Of a stretch of DNA of 9,198 bases, positions 1 through 6,631 are shown piece after piece. The stretch lies in contig SMWS01000062.1 of NCBI GenBank assembly GCA_004356685.1, positions 1 through 9,198 on the forward strand, given 5' to 3'. Source of the stretch: Deltaproteobacteria bacterium. GTDB taxonomy: Bacteria; Desulfobacterota_D; UBA1144; Nemesobacterales; N074bin48. The notes below the pieces were generated by a model that did no database searches, was not told where the DNA came from, and was given only the letters and a program-made list of their open reading frames with translations. Both the position numbers and the translations under genes were made by a program. Within the stretch, counting starts at the first letter, position 1; the number at the start of each line of letters is the position of its first letter.

Positions 1-619
1 ACCAGGTGTAAATATAATTAGCCTAAGCCCCTCTGAGATTAAGTTGGAAATAGACCAACTGATTACAAAAAAGGTTAAGATTAATCCCAAAATAGGACTA
101 CCAGACATTGGTTTTAGTGTAGTAGGCAAACCAAAAGTCAAACCTAGCTCTGTGAAGATAAGCGGGCCTAAAAGTATATTATCTGAACTGCAGTTTATAA
201 ATACAGATGAGGTTAAAATAGAGGGAGAACAAACCAATTTTACAATCGAAGTTCCGCTTAAAACTAACAATCCGCTATTAAAAATACTAAGCAATGAGGA
301 AATAGTAAAAATTACAATAAATATCCAGGAAACTATCATAGAAAAAGAATTTAAAGAGCTTGGAATAAATATAATTGATATAGAAAATAAGAATTATAAG
401 ATTTTAGCAAGCCAATCTGTAGATCTATTATTTAAAGGTCCTTATAGTAAGATAAAAGAACTATCGAGTGAAGATATCAGTGTTACTGCATCTGCAAAAA
501 GCATAACCTTAAAAAGAGGAAGTAAACATAAATTATCTCTACAGGTTGATTATCCCAATAATGAAGATATTAGATTAGAAAGAACCACACCAATTACTAT
601 AGATATACAAATTAAGTAG
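1..619 (+). CDS. ybbR: YbbR-domain protein (CdaR-like), C-terminal part, 5' end outside window
   Basis: The reading frame is open from base 2 with no stop, so the gene begins before the window and 205 residues are visible. A TTG at 44 is not a credible start because upstream codons already read as YbbR sequence (PGVNIISLSPSEIKLEID). Numbering from base 2, the first YbbR-like unit covers about residues 1-110, with the family's G-x-P-x-x-G pattern (GLPDIG at 32-37) and V-x-I-S-G-P (51-56). A second, more diverged unit covers about 115-205 and contains LLFKGPYSKIKEL. YbbR proteins are extracytoplasmic beta-rich domains, usually behind an N-terminal membrane helix, and in Firmicutes regulate the c-di-AMP cyclase CdaA. 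The visible part has no membrane segment, as expected for the C-terminal portion. The gene ends 17 bases before glmM. Family assignment is fairly sure; a CdaA-regulating role is inferred from family and neighbour only. Confidence 0.85.
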   Translation, partial: PGVNIISLSPSEIKLEIDQLITKKVKINPKIGLPDIGFSVVGKPKVKPSSVKISGPKSILSELQFINTDEVKIEGEQTNFTIEVPLKTNNPLLKILSNEEIVKITINIQETIIEKEFKELGINIIDIENKNYKILASQSVDLLFKGPYSKIKELSSEDISVTASAKSITLKRGSKHKLSLQVDYPNNEDIRLERTTPITIDIQIK

Positions 620-636
620 TTAAATTACAACCAACT

Positions 637-1998
637 ATGAAAATATTTGGAACAGACGGAGTAAGGGGTTTAGCCAATACTGAGCCAATGACACCTGAAA
701 CGGTTTTAAAGCTCGGAAAGGCTCTTGTCTACTATTTAAAAAGTAGTTTAAGTATTGAGAGCCCAAACATTCTGATTGGCAAGGACACAAGACTCTCTGG
801 GTATATGTTTGAGCAGGCTCTTTCTGCGGGGATTACATCAATGGGGGCAGACGTATTTTTAGTAGGTCCTTTACCTACACCAGCAATATCTTATCTCACA
901 ACAGATATGAGAGCGGACGCCGGAATTGTAATTTCAGCATCTCATAATCCTTATACAGATAATGGCATTAAGTTTTTTGGTCCTGATGGTTTTAAGTTTG
1001 AGCAAGACGTAGAAGATAAAATAGAAGAGATTCTTAAAAAGAAGAAGTATCTAAATGACGTGCCAGAATCGATTGGCAAAGCCTTTAGGATTGAGGATTC
1101 ATCTGGAAGATATATAGTGTATTTAAAAAATACTTTTCCAAAAGCCTTTAATCTGCATGGCATTAAAATCGTTTTGGATTGCGCAAATGGAGCGGGCTAC
1201 AAAGTTTCGCCTCTTGTTTTTCAGGAACTAGGTGCTCAAGTCACTTTACTCTCGATTGATCCTGATGGAAAAAATATAAATCTCAACTGTGGATCACTGT
1301 TCCCCGATAATCTAAAAAGTAAGGTTATTCAAACCAAATCTGATATTGGTATTGCTCTTGATGGAGATGCCGATAGAGCAGTTTTTGTAGACAATAAAGG
1401 AAATATAGTAGATGGAGATAAAATACTTGCATTATGTATTAATAATTTAATTAAAAATAATAGCACTAATACAAAAAATAATATATTTGTTTTTACCGAG
1501 ATGAGCAACATTGCTCTTCAAAAGTTTGTAAAAAGCATGAATGCAAACTTTATCTTAACAAGCGTTGGTGATAAACATGTAGTTAAAGAAATGAGAAAAT
1601 CCAATTCTAAATTTGGCGGAGAAAAATCCGGCCATTTTATATTTATGGATCATTCTACCACAGGAGACGGTACTCTGTCCGCCCTACAAATTCTATCAAT
1701 AATGAAAAAGACCGGTGAAAGTTTATACGATCTTTCAAACATTATTGATTTATATCCTCAATTACTAGTTAATATAAAAGTAAAAGAAAAAGCTCCTTTT
1801 AAGTCAATCCCCGATTTAACTAATTCACTTAACAGATGCAACAGTATACTTGGTGACAATGGAAGAATTAATCTGCGGTACTCTGGAACGGAAAAATTAG
1901 CACGTGTAATGGTTGAAGGAAAAGATGAAAAAGTCATTAATGATATAGCTTTAGAAATATCTAACATAATTAGAAAACATATAGGCGTACAAATCTAA
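637..1998 (+). CDS. glmM: Phosphoglucosamine mutase GlmM
   Basis: This cytoplasmic enzyme converts glucosamine-6-phosphate to glucosamine-1-phosphate, the step before UDP-GlcNAc for peptidoglycan and lipopolysaccharide. The 453-residue length is normal for the family. All four signature regions are present: the N-terminal FGTDGVRG (4-11); the phosphoserine loop ISASHNP, with catalytic Ser102; the Mg2+ loop DGDADR (242-247); and the sugar loop GEKSGH (328-333). The C-terminal phosphate-binding loop RYSGTE is at 414-419. The ATG start is supported by the family-typical opening M-K-x-F-G-T-D-G. No Shine-Dalgarno sequence is visible upstream. The gene follows ybbR by 17 bases and its TAA is one base from the pdxJ start, so the genes are probably cotranscribed. 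The ybbR-glmM pairing recurs widely and, with CdaA, links cell-wall precursor supply to c-di-AMP. Identification is very secure. Confidence 0.97.
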   Translation: MKIFGTDGVRGLANTEPMTPETVLKLGKALVYYLKSSLSIESPNILIGKDTRLSGYMFEQALSAGITSMGADVFLVGPLPTPAISYLTTDMRADAGIVISASHNPYTDNGIKFFGPDGFKFEQDVEDKIEEILKKKKYLNDVPESIGKAFRIEDSSGRYIVYLKNTFPKAFNLHGIKIVLDCANGAGYKVSPLVFQELGAQVTLLSIDPDGKNINLNCGSLFPDNLKSKVIQTKSDIGIALDGDADRAVFVDNKGNIVDGDKILALCINNLIKNNSTNTKNNIFVFTEMSNIALQKFVKSMNANFILTSVGDKHVVKEMRKSNSKFGGEKSGHFIFMDHSTTGDGTLSALQILSIMKKTGESLYDLSNIIDLYPQLLVNIKVKEKAPFKSIPDLTNSLNRCNSILGDNGRINLRYSGTEKLARVMVEGKDEKVINDIALEISNIIRKHIGVQI

Positions 1999-1999
1999 T

Positions 2000-2716
2000 A
2001 TGCCAAAGTTAAATATAAATATTGACCATGTTGCTACTCTAAGACAAGCAAGGTTGAGCAGTGAGCCTGACCCCGTACTTGCCGCATACCTATGCGAACT
2101 ATCAGGGGCGGATGGAATAGTAGTACATCTTCGCGAGGACAGAAGACATATTCAGTATAGAGACTTATCTATGCTTAAAGAGTCTGTTAAAACTAATTTA
2201 AATCTCGAAATGGCTCCTACAACCGAAATGGTAAAAGTAGCGCTAAAAATTAGGCCGGATATGATTACTCTTGTTCCTGAAAAAAGAGAAGAGTTAACAA
2301 CTGAAGGTGGACTAAATGTACTAAAGAATAAAAAAAAGATTTCTACAGTAATAAACAAACTAAAAAAAAGTGGTCTTTTTGTAAGCGTATTTATTGATCC
2401 GGATATTGTGCAAATCAAAGCATCAAAAGATATAGGTGTCGACATGGTAGAAATACATACGGGCAGATATGCGGACAGTACGAACGAACAGCGGCAAGTT
2501 TACGAATTAAATCAGATAATTACTTCATCATGCAGTGCAGCAGATCTAGATCTCAGAGTAGCTGCAGGGCACGGACTGAATTACTCTAACACAAAAAGAA
2601 TTGCAGAAATTGAACTTATCGAAGAATTAAATATAGGATACAGCATAATATGCAGATCAGTAATAGTAGGAATCGAAAGAGCAGTAAGAGAAATGACCCA
2701 GCTTTGTAAAATCTGA
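2000..2716 (+). CDS. pdxJ: Pyridoxine 5'-phosphate synthase PdxJ
   Basis: PdxJ condenses 1-deoxy-D-xylulose 5-phosphate with 3-amino-2-oxopropyl phosphate to give pyridoxine 5'-phosphate in the DXP-dependent vitamin B6 route. At 238 residues it is full length for this TIM-barrel enzyme. Family residues align with E. coli PdxJ at an offset of two: Asn7, Asp9-His10, Arg18, catalytic His43, Arg45, His50, catalytic Glu70, Thr100, Glu151 and catalytic His191 followed by Gly192. The opening NINIDHVATLRQAR is diagnostic. One oddity is the phosphate-binding Gly-His pair late in the barrel, which reads Gly213-Tyr214 (NIGYSII). The ATG lies one base after the glmM TAA (TAATATG) and no Shine-Dalgarno sequence is visible, which suggests reinitiation by ribosomes finishing glmM. 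acpS follows after 8 bases. The partner pdxA is not in the window. Confidence 0.97.
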   Translation: MPKLNINIDHVATLRQARLSSEPDPVLAAYLCELSGADGIVVHLREDRRHIQYRDLSMLKESVKTNLNLEMAPTTEMVKVALKIRPDMITLVPEKREELTTEGGLNVLKNKKKISTVINKLKKSGLFVSVFIDPDIVQIKASKDIGVDMVEIHTGRYADSTNEQRQVYELNQIITSSCSAADLDLRVAAGHGLNYSNTKRIAEIELIEELNIGYSIICRSVIVGIERAVREMTQLCKI

Positions 2717-2724
2717 CCTTTATT

Positions 2725-3093
2725 ATGATAGATGGACTAGGAATTGATTTAGTTAAAATAAACAGAATAAAAGATATCATCGAAAAGTGGGATAAAAAAT
2801 TTACTACTAAGCTCTTTACCTTACAAGAGATTGAATACTGCTCCAGACATAAAATACCTTATCTTCATTTTGCATCTACATTTGCAGCAAAAGAGGCGCT
2901 TATAAAAGCGCATGGCAGGGGCAATCTGAGGTTTAAAGAAATTGAACTGATTAGAGAAAATACAGGGAAGCCTTTTATAAAGCTCCACGGTAACGCCTTA
3001 CAAATTATGAATAAAAAGAATATTAATAATATTAGTGTATCGTTAACTCATGATGGTGATTATTCAGTTGCAGTAGTAGTATTAGAAACTTAA
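2725..3093 (+). CDS. acpS: Holo-[acyl-carrier-protein] synthase AcpS
   Basis: AcpS transfers 4'-phosphopantetheine from coenzyme A to the serine of acyl carrier protein, activating it for fatty acid synthesis. The 122-residue length fits the short, trimeric AcpS class. The conserved opening GLGIDLVKINRI contains the Mg2+ ligand Asp8. The second signature, FAAKEALIKA (53-62), carries the Mg2+ ligand Glu57 and the conserved Lys56. The C-terminal strand SLTHDGDYSVAVVV (106-119) matches the family's S-x-(S/T)-H-x-x-x-x-(A/S)-x-A pattern. The ATG is 8 bases after the pdxJ stop and has no Shine-Dalgarno sequence. Neighbourhood with pdxJ is a classic arrangement in Proteobacteria, so both the call and operon membership are well supported. 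A larger Sfp-type transferase is excluded by the size. Confidence 0.96.
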   Translation: MIDGLGIDLVKINRIKDIIEKWDKKFTTKLFTLQEIEYCSRHKIPYLHFASTFAAKEALIKAHGRGNLRFKEIELIRENTGKPFIKLHGNALQIMNKKNINNISVSLTHDGDYSVAVVVLET

Positions 3094-3097
3094 GTAA

Positions 3098-3103
3098 AGG
3101 GAG
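3098..3103 (+). promoter_or_regulatory. Shine-Dalgarno site of the HIT gene
   Basis: The bases AGGGAG lie six bases before the ATG at 3110, a strong and well-spaced ribosome binding site. It is the only clear one among the nine gene starts visible in the window. It supports ATG 3110 as the start and suggests that the HIT protein is translated independently of acpS. Confidence 0.75.
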
Positions 3104-3109
3104 TTCTGA

Positions 3110-3454
3110 ATGGAAGATTGCATATTTTGTAAAATTGTAAATAAGCAAATACCGTCAAATATTATTTATGAAGATGATAAGTCGCTGGCATTCAACGATA
3201 TTAATCCTCAAGCGCCTGTACATATTTTAATTATCCCCAAAAAGCATATCAGAACTCTTTTAGAAAGTGACGACACAGATAAAGAACTTTTAGGACATTT
3301 AACTCAGGTAGCAAGAGATATAGCAAATGAAAAAGGTATAGGTACAAAGGGGTTTAGACTGGTTTTAAATTCTGGTCTTGAAGCAGGTCAATCCGTTTGG
3401 CATATACATTTGCATCTGCTGGGTGGAAGAAAGATGTCATGGCCCCCAGGATAA
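3110..3454 (+). CDS. HIT-family (HINT-like) nucleotide phosphoramidase/hydrolase
   Basis: This small cytoplasmic histidine-triad protein is expected to hydrolyse adenosine or guanosine phosphoramidates (such as AMP-lysine) or related adenylates, probably as a dimer. At 114 residues it is the usual HINT length. The triad HIHLHLL spans 98-104, with His100 the expected nucleophile. The C-terminal end GGRKMSWPPG is characteristic of the HINT/PKCI branch rather than the Fhit or GalT branches. The N-terminal CIFC (Cys4, Cys7), with His46 and His98, matches the zinc-site pattern of many bacterial HIT proteins. The start is fixed by the Shine-Dalgarno sequence at 3098-3103 and by the family-typical opening (E-D-C-I-F-C-K-I). 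It lies 16 bases after acpS and 32 bases before folC. Its physiological substrate cannot be read from the sequence. The gene is often called hinT or hit. Confidence 0.94.
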   Translation: MEDCIFCKIVNKQIPSNIIYEDDKSLAFNDINPQAPVHILIIPKKHIRTLLESDDTDKELLGHLTQVARDIANEKGIGTKGFRLVLNSGLEAGQSVWHIHLHLLGGRKMSWPPG

Positions 3455-3486
3455 TTATTTAGATTCCGATAAATCAGACTTTATGC

Positions 3487-4767
3487 ATGAACATAAACAC
3501 AGATTTGGATTACTTGAATTCTCTTGGTCTTCATAATATAAAACCTGGGCTTAGAAGAATTTCTACAATTTTAAATCACTTAGGAAATCCCCAGGACAAG
3601 TTTAAATCCATAATAGTAGGTGGGACCAACGGAAAGGGTTCTGTCTCATCAATCATTTCTTCAGTATTAATACACAATAATTATAAAACCGCCCTATATA
3701 CCTCCCCTCACCTTATAAAGGTTAATGAGAGAATATCAATAAATAACCAACCAATATCGAATACTGATCTTTGTTCTTTAATATCTAAATTAAAAAACAT
3801 TTCCACAGAGCTTGAAATAGAGCCAAGCTATTTTGAGTTTATTACGGCTTTATCATTTCTATATTTTTATGAAAAAGAAATTGATATTTGTATTCTGGAG
3901 GTAGGAATGGGAGGCAGATGGGACGCTACAAATATAGTAACACCCCTTATTTCGGTAATCACTAACATTTCTTTCGATCATATGAATTATTTAGGAAATA
4001 CACTGAATAAAATAGGGCAGGAAAAGGCTGAAATTATTAAAAATAACATCCCTGCAGTAACTGCATGCAGTGCAAATACAATTAAACCAATCACAAATAA
4101 AGCTAAAACATGTTCAGCGCCTCTATACAGGTATGGAATAGAATTTAGTTCTAAAGGAAGTAGTACTAACAATTATTCTTATAAAAGTAATACTTACGAA
4201 TTATTGAATCTTAAATCAAATCTAACAGGAATCTACCAGATAGAAAACTTATCTGTAGCTTTGCAAGCAATTGAATTACTGAGCATAAAATATAATTTCA
4301 AACTATCTGAAAAGCTTATAAGAAAAGGTCTGCAAGATGTAAAATGCAGCGGCAGATTAGAAATTATAGATATCAAAAGGCCTGTCATTTTAGACTGCGC
4401 TCATAACGATAGTTCATCTGCGGCTTTAATTAAGTCACTGAGGATTCTCTATCCTGATATAAAATTTGATTTCCTAATTGGAATGTTAAGTGATAAAGAT
4501 CACAAAAAGTTTATTAAAAATATTTCTGAACTCTCAAATAAGATATTCATAACAGATCAATTTTCTGAGAGAGAAGCAGATACCAATAAATTAAAAACTA
4601 TATGTGAGCAATTAAACTGTAAGTATAAAATAATAAATAATTACAATATCGCTTTTAAAACTTTATTAAAAAAAGAACTGCCACTTTGTATAACAGGATC
4701 AATATATTTGGTTGGACGCATTAAAGAGTTATTATCAGTATATAATAATAGACCTAACGTCGGATGA
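3487..4767 (+). CDS. folC: Folylpolyglutamate synthase / dihydrofolate synthase FolC
   Basis: FolC is an ATP-dependent Mur-ligase-type enzyme that adds glutamate to dihydropteroate and/or extends the glutamate tail of folates. At 426 residues it is normal length. Visible motifs are the P-loop GGTNGKGS (45-52), YTSPHLIKVNERI (71-83, folate-side loop), LEVGMGGRWDATN (137-149), and FDHMNYLGNT followed by QEKAEIIK, with Lys180 in the place of the carbamylated lysine. In the C-terminal domain, GRLEII and LDCAHN match the family's G-R-x-E and D-x-A-H-N blocks. Trp145 sits where many homologues have Leu or Phe. Whether it performs one or both reactions is not decided here. ATG 3487 has no Shine-Dalgarno sequence; an out-of-frame ATG lies four bases earlier (ATGCATG). 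The gene overlaps nothing and ends 7 bases before the deacetylase gene. Confidence 0.95.
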   Translation: MNINTDLDYLNSLGLHNIKPGLRRISTILNHLGNPQDKFKSIIVGGTNGKGSVSSIISSVLIHNNYKTALYTSPHLIKVNERISINNQPISNTDLCSLISKLKNISTELEIEPSYFEFITALSFLYFYEKEIDICILEVGMGGRWDATNIVTPLISVITNISFDHMNYLGNTLNKIGQEKAEIIKNNIPAVTACSANTIKPITNKAKTCSAPLYRYGIEFSSKGSSTNNYSYKSNTYELLNLKSNLTGIYQIENLSVALQAIELLSIKYNFKLSEKLIRKGLQDVKCSGRLEIIDIKRPVILDCAHNDSSSAALIKSLRILYPDIKFDFLIGMLSDKDHKKFIKNISELSNKIFITDQFSEREADTNKLKTICEQLNCKYKIINNYNIAFKTLLKKELPLCITGSIYLVGRIKELLSVYNNRPNVG

Positions 4768-4778
4768 TATTAATATGA
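4764..4778 (+). other. Four-residue mini-ORF bridging folC and the deacetylase gene
   Basis: The frame ATG-ATA-TTA-ATA-TGA begins on an ATGA that overlaps the folC stop and ends on an ATGA that overlaps the deacetylase start at 4775. It could pass terminating ribosomes from one gene to the next, or be chance in AT-rich sequence. It is read directly from the bases; the role is speculative. Confidence 0.3.
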
Positions 4779-5806
4779 GAAAAATTGGTATTTCAATAGA
4801 TGAACTATTTATTAAACACGAAAACGGATTTGATCATCCGGAATCTCCAGACAGGATTTATGTAATAAATGATATGCTGAATCAAACTGAGATTATACAA
4901 AAACTAAAAATATTAAAACCCAGAGATGCAACAAAGCAAGAAATACTCAATGTGCATACTGAAAAGTATTATGAAAGAATCAAATCTACTAAAGGCAAAG
5001 AAAAAGTATTTTTAGATCAGGATACTTCTACAAATCCATTTTCCTTTGATGCGGCAATGAGGGCATCGGGCGGTGTATTACAATCAATTGATGAAATAAT
5101 AAGCAAAGAAATAGATATTGCATTTCCGCTTGTGAGACCTCCTGGTCATCATGCCGAAGCAGATAGGGCTATGGGTTTTTGTCTGTTTAACAATATAGCA
5201 CTGGGCGCTGGATATTTACTGTCAAAAGGATTTAGCAGGATACTTATTATAGACTTTGATGTTCATCATGGAAACGGGACACAGCATATTTTCGAGGACT
5301 CAAAGAATGTCTTATTTTTTTCAACACATCAATTTCCCTACTATCCTGGCACCGGTTCTATCGATGAAAAGGGAGTAGACCAAGGACAGGGTTATACTGT
5401 AAATATACCACTGTCAACAGGAATGGGTGACGCCGAATATATAAAAATATTCCAGGAAATATTAATACCTATCGCTGCCCAATATAAACCTGAGTTCATA
5501 TTGGTATCAGCAGGGTTTGACTCCTTTATTGATGATGCCATGGGAGGCATGAATGTTACAGCTGAGGGTTTTGCTAAACTTACAGAAATTGTTATCTATT
5601 TATCAGAGCAGCTTTGTGACGGAAAGCTAATTTTTGTATTAGAGGGCGGCTACAATCTAAACGGGCTTTGGGAATGCACTAATAAAGTATTTGAAACTCT
5701 ACTGAATTACAATAAAACTGATTCAAACAATCTCACGGAGTCTACAAAAGCCGACAGTACAATAGACGAAATAAAAAAGAGTTATTCACAATTCTGGAAA
5801 TTTTAA
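4775..5806 (+). CDS. Histone deacetylase superfamily (class II-like / acetoin utilization-like) zinc amidohydrolase
   Basis: This 343-residue protein has the arginase/deacetylase fold. Members remove acyl groups from lysines or polyamines; the substrate here cannot be deduced. Conserved elements in order are HPESPDR (21-27), RPPGHHA (121-127) with the His125-His126 catalytic pair, GFCLFNN (134-140), IDFDVHHGNGTQ (159-170) with zinc ligands Asp162 and His164, YYPGTG (189-194), SAGFD (245-249) with zinc ligand Asp249, and EGGYN (290-294) with the transition-state Tyr293. The catalytic set is complete, so activity is expected. I chose ATG 4775 because residues align from there (R-K-I-G-I-S); the in-frame TTG at 4712 would overlap folC by 56 bases and add unmatched sequence. 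The last 33 residues form a polar tail beyond the core. There is no signal peptide. It lies 7 bases after folC and its stop overlaps the stop of the opposing gene. Confidence 0.93.
   Translation: MRKIGISIDELFIKHENGFDHPESPDRIYVINDMLNQTEIIQKLKILKPRDATKQEILNVHTEKYYERIKSTKGKEKVFLDQDTSTNPFSFDAAMRASGGVLQSIDEIISKEIDIAFPLVRPPGHHAEADRAMGFCLFNNIALGAGYLLSKGFSRILIIDFDVHHGNGTQHIFEDSKNVLFFSTHQFPYYPGTGSIDEKGVDQGQGYTVNIPLSTGMGDAEYIKIFQEILIPIAAQYKPEFILVSAGFDSFIDDAMGGMNVTAEGFAKLTEIVIYLSEQLCDGKLIFVLEGGYNLNGLWECTNKVFETLLNYNKTDSNNLTESTKADSTIDEIKKSYSQFWKF
5803..5806. other. Convergent stop-codon overlap (TTAA)
   Basis: The plus-strand deacetylase gene ends with TAA at 5804-5806 and the minus-strand ATPase gene ends with TAA read from 5805-5803. 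The two stops share a palindromic TTAA. No intergenic space remains, and I see no strong hairpin with a T-run on either side, so the two transcripts probably overlap at their 3' ends. Confidence 0.9.
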
Positions 5807-6630
5807 TTAGCTGCAGACATTCTTCTGAAATCCCGCCCCTCTAAATAGATAAAACTACACATTTCAAATAACCTGGAAGTAATACGCTCTCCTATCCTAT
5901 ACTCAAGTATTTCTTTATTATCTCTGTTTAGCTTTGCGTTTACTTCTTTTGTAACAAAATTAGTTGTAATTATAGTTGATTTTGATGAATTGTATCTTTT
6001 AGATATTAATTGATCTAAAACACTGAGCTCCCATTCATTAGCCCTTCCCTTTCCAAGTTCATCAATAACCAACACCTCTGCTTCTACCAGAGGAAAAATA
6101 ACCTGGTTTTCAGGTCTTCCCTCAGAATAGGCGGATTTTAAATCATTTAATAGATCGAAGAAATCGGTGAATAGACATTTAATACCCCTCTCCAAGGTTA
6201 ACTCGGAAATTGCGCATATTGCCAAATGAGTTTTTCCAAGCCCTGAGGCTCCCATAAGAAGAAATCCGGGTTTATAAGGATATTGATCTACAAATTGTTT
6301 TACATAGATTAGCGCATTTTGATGAGTATCGTGTCTTGGATGAAATGTACTGACTTCATTTACGTTATAATATTTAGCCGGTATGCCGGCTAAATTATAA
6401 AGTTTTATATTTTTATGTAAGATTCCACATAAATCACAGGGTTGTATGTAACTGTATCCATTATCTTTATAATATAGTTTTTTTCCTGTACCAGAACACT
6501 CTTCACAGTTTAAACACTGACAGACCTTAGCAGTTGCATATCTTCCCTGTTTTTCCAGGATATAACCTTTTTCATAGCAGTTATCACAACCATATGTCTG
6601 TTTTTTCTTTCTTTTTGTAGTCTTTGCCAT
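5803..6630 (-). CDS. DnaC/DnaI-like AAA+ ATPase with tandem Cys-knuckle N-terminus (putative helicase loader)
   Basis: A 275-residue protein of the DnaC/DnaI/IstB ATPase group. After a basic start (TTKRKKK), residues 15-68 contain eight cysteines in two four-Cys sets: C15/C18 with C37/C39, and C42/C45 with C65/C68, the latter containing a DnaJ-like CxxCxGxG. The ATPase core has Walker A GASGLGKTH (127-135), Walker B VLVIDELGKG (186-195, Asp190-Glu191), sensor-1 TIITTNF (219-225) and the DnaC-type arginine-finger block GERITSRLFEMC (247-258, Arg249/Arg253). Family members load the replicative helicase DnaB; IstB relatives help transposases. No transposase or inverted repeats are nearby, and the N-terminal cysteines resemble the zinc domain of DnaI-type loaders, so a loader role is the better inference. 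The ATG is one base after the upstream stop (TAATATG), with no Shine-Dalgarno sequence. It is the last gene of the minus-strand run in the window. Confidence 0.88.
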   Translation of the reverse strand: MAKTTKRKKKQTYGCDNCYEKGYILEKQGRYATAKVCQCLNCEECSGTGKKLYYKDNGYSYIQPCDLCGILHKNIKLYNLAGIPAKYYNVNEVSTFHPRHDTHQNALIYVKQFVDQYPYKPGFLLMGASGLGKTHLAICAISELTLERGIKCLFTDFFDLLNDLKSAYSEGRPENQVIFPLVEAEVLVIDELGKGRANEWELSVLDQLISKRYNSSKSTIITTNFVTKEVNAKLNRDNKEILEYRIGERITSRLFEMCSFIYLEGRDFRRMSAAN

Positions 6631-6631
6631 A

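Noticed and set aside
44..46. TTG as the start of the YbbR gene
   Set aside because: The frame is open to the window edge and the 14 upstream codons match YbbR family sequence, so the gene is cut by the window rather than starting here.
951..2445. Minus-strand open frames at 951-1163, 1329-1511, 1758-1967 and 2152-2445
   Set aside because: They lie opposite glmM and pdxJ, have low-complexity Ser/Leu/Phe-rich translations, and show no family pattern.
2542..2553. Perfect 12-base palindrome AGATCTAGATCT in pdxJ
   Set aside because: It encodes ordinary PdxJ residues, is single-copy, and shows no operator-like setting.
4060..4071. Perfect 12-base palindrome ACTGCATGCAGT in folC
   Set aside because: It occurs inside conserved coding sequence, once, with no partner sites or regulatory context; probably chance.
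3987..4172. Minus-strand open frame opposite folC
   Set aside because: It is a hydrophobic-looking shadow of a well-conserved folC region.
4712..4774. Longer N-terminus of the deacetylase from a TTG inside folC
   Set aside because: It would overlap folC by 56 bases and adds residues that do not resemble the family; ATG 4775 fits both spacing and alignment.
5803..6630. IstB transposition helper and hence an insertion sequence
   Set aside because: No IstA-like transposase, terminal inverted repeats or target duplications are visible, and the cysteine-rich N-terminus fits DnaC/DnaI-type loaders better.
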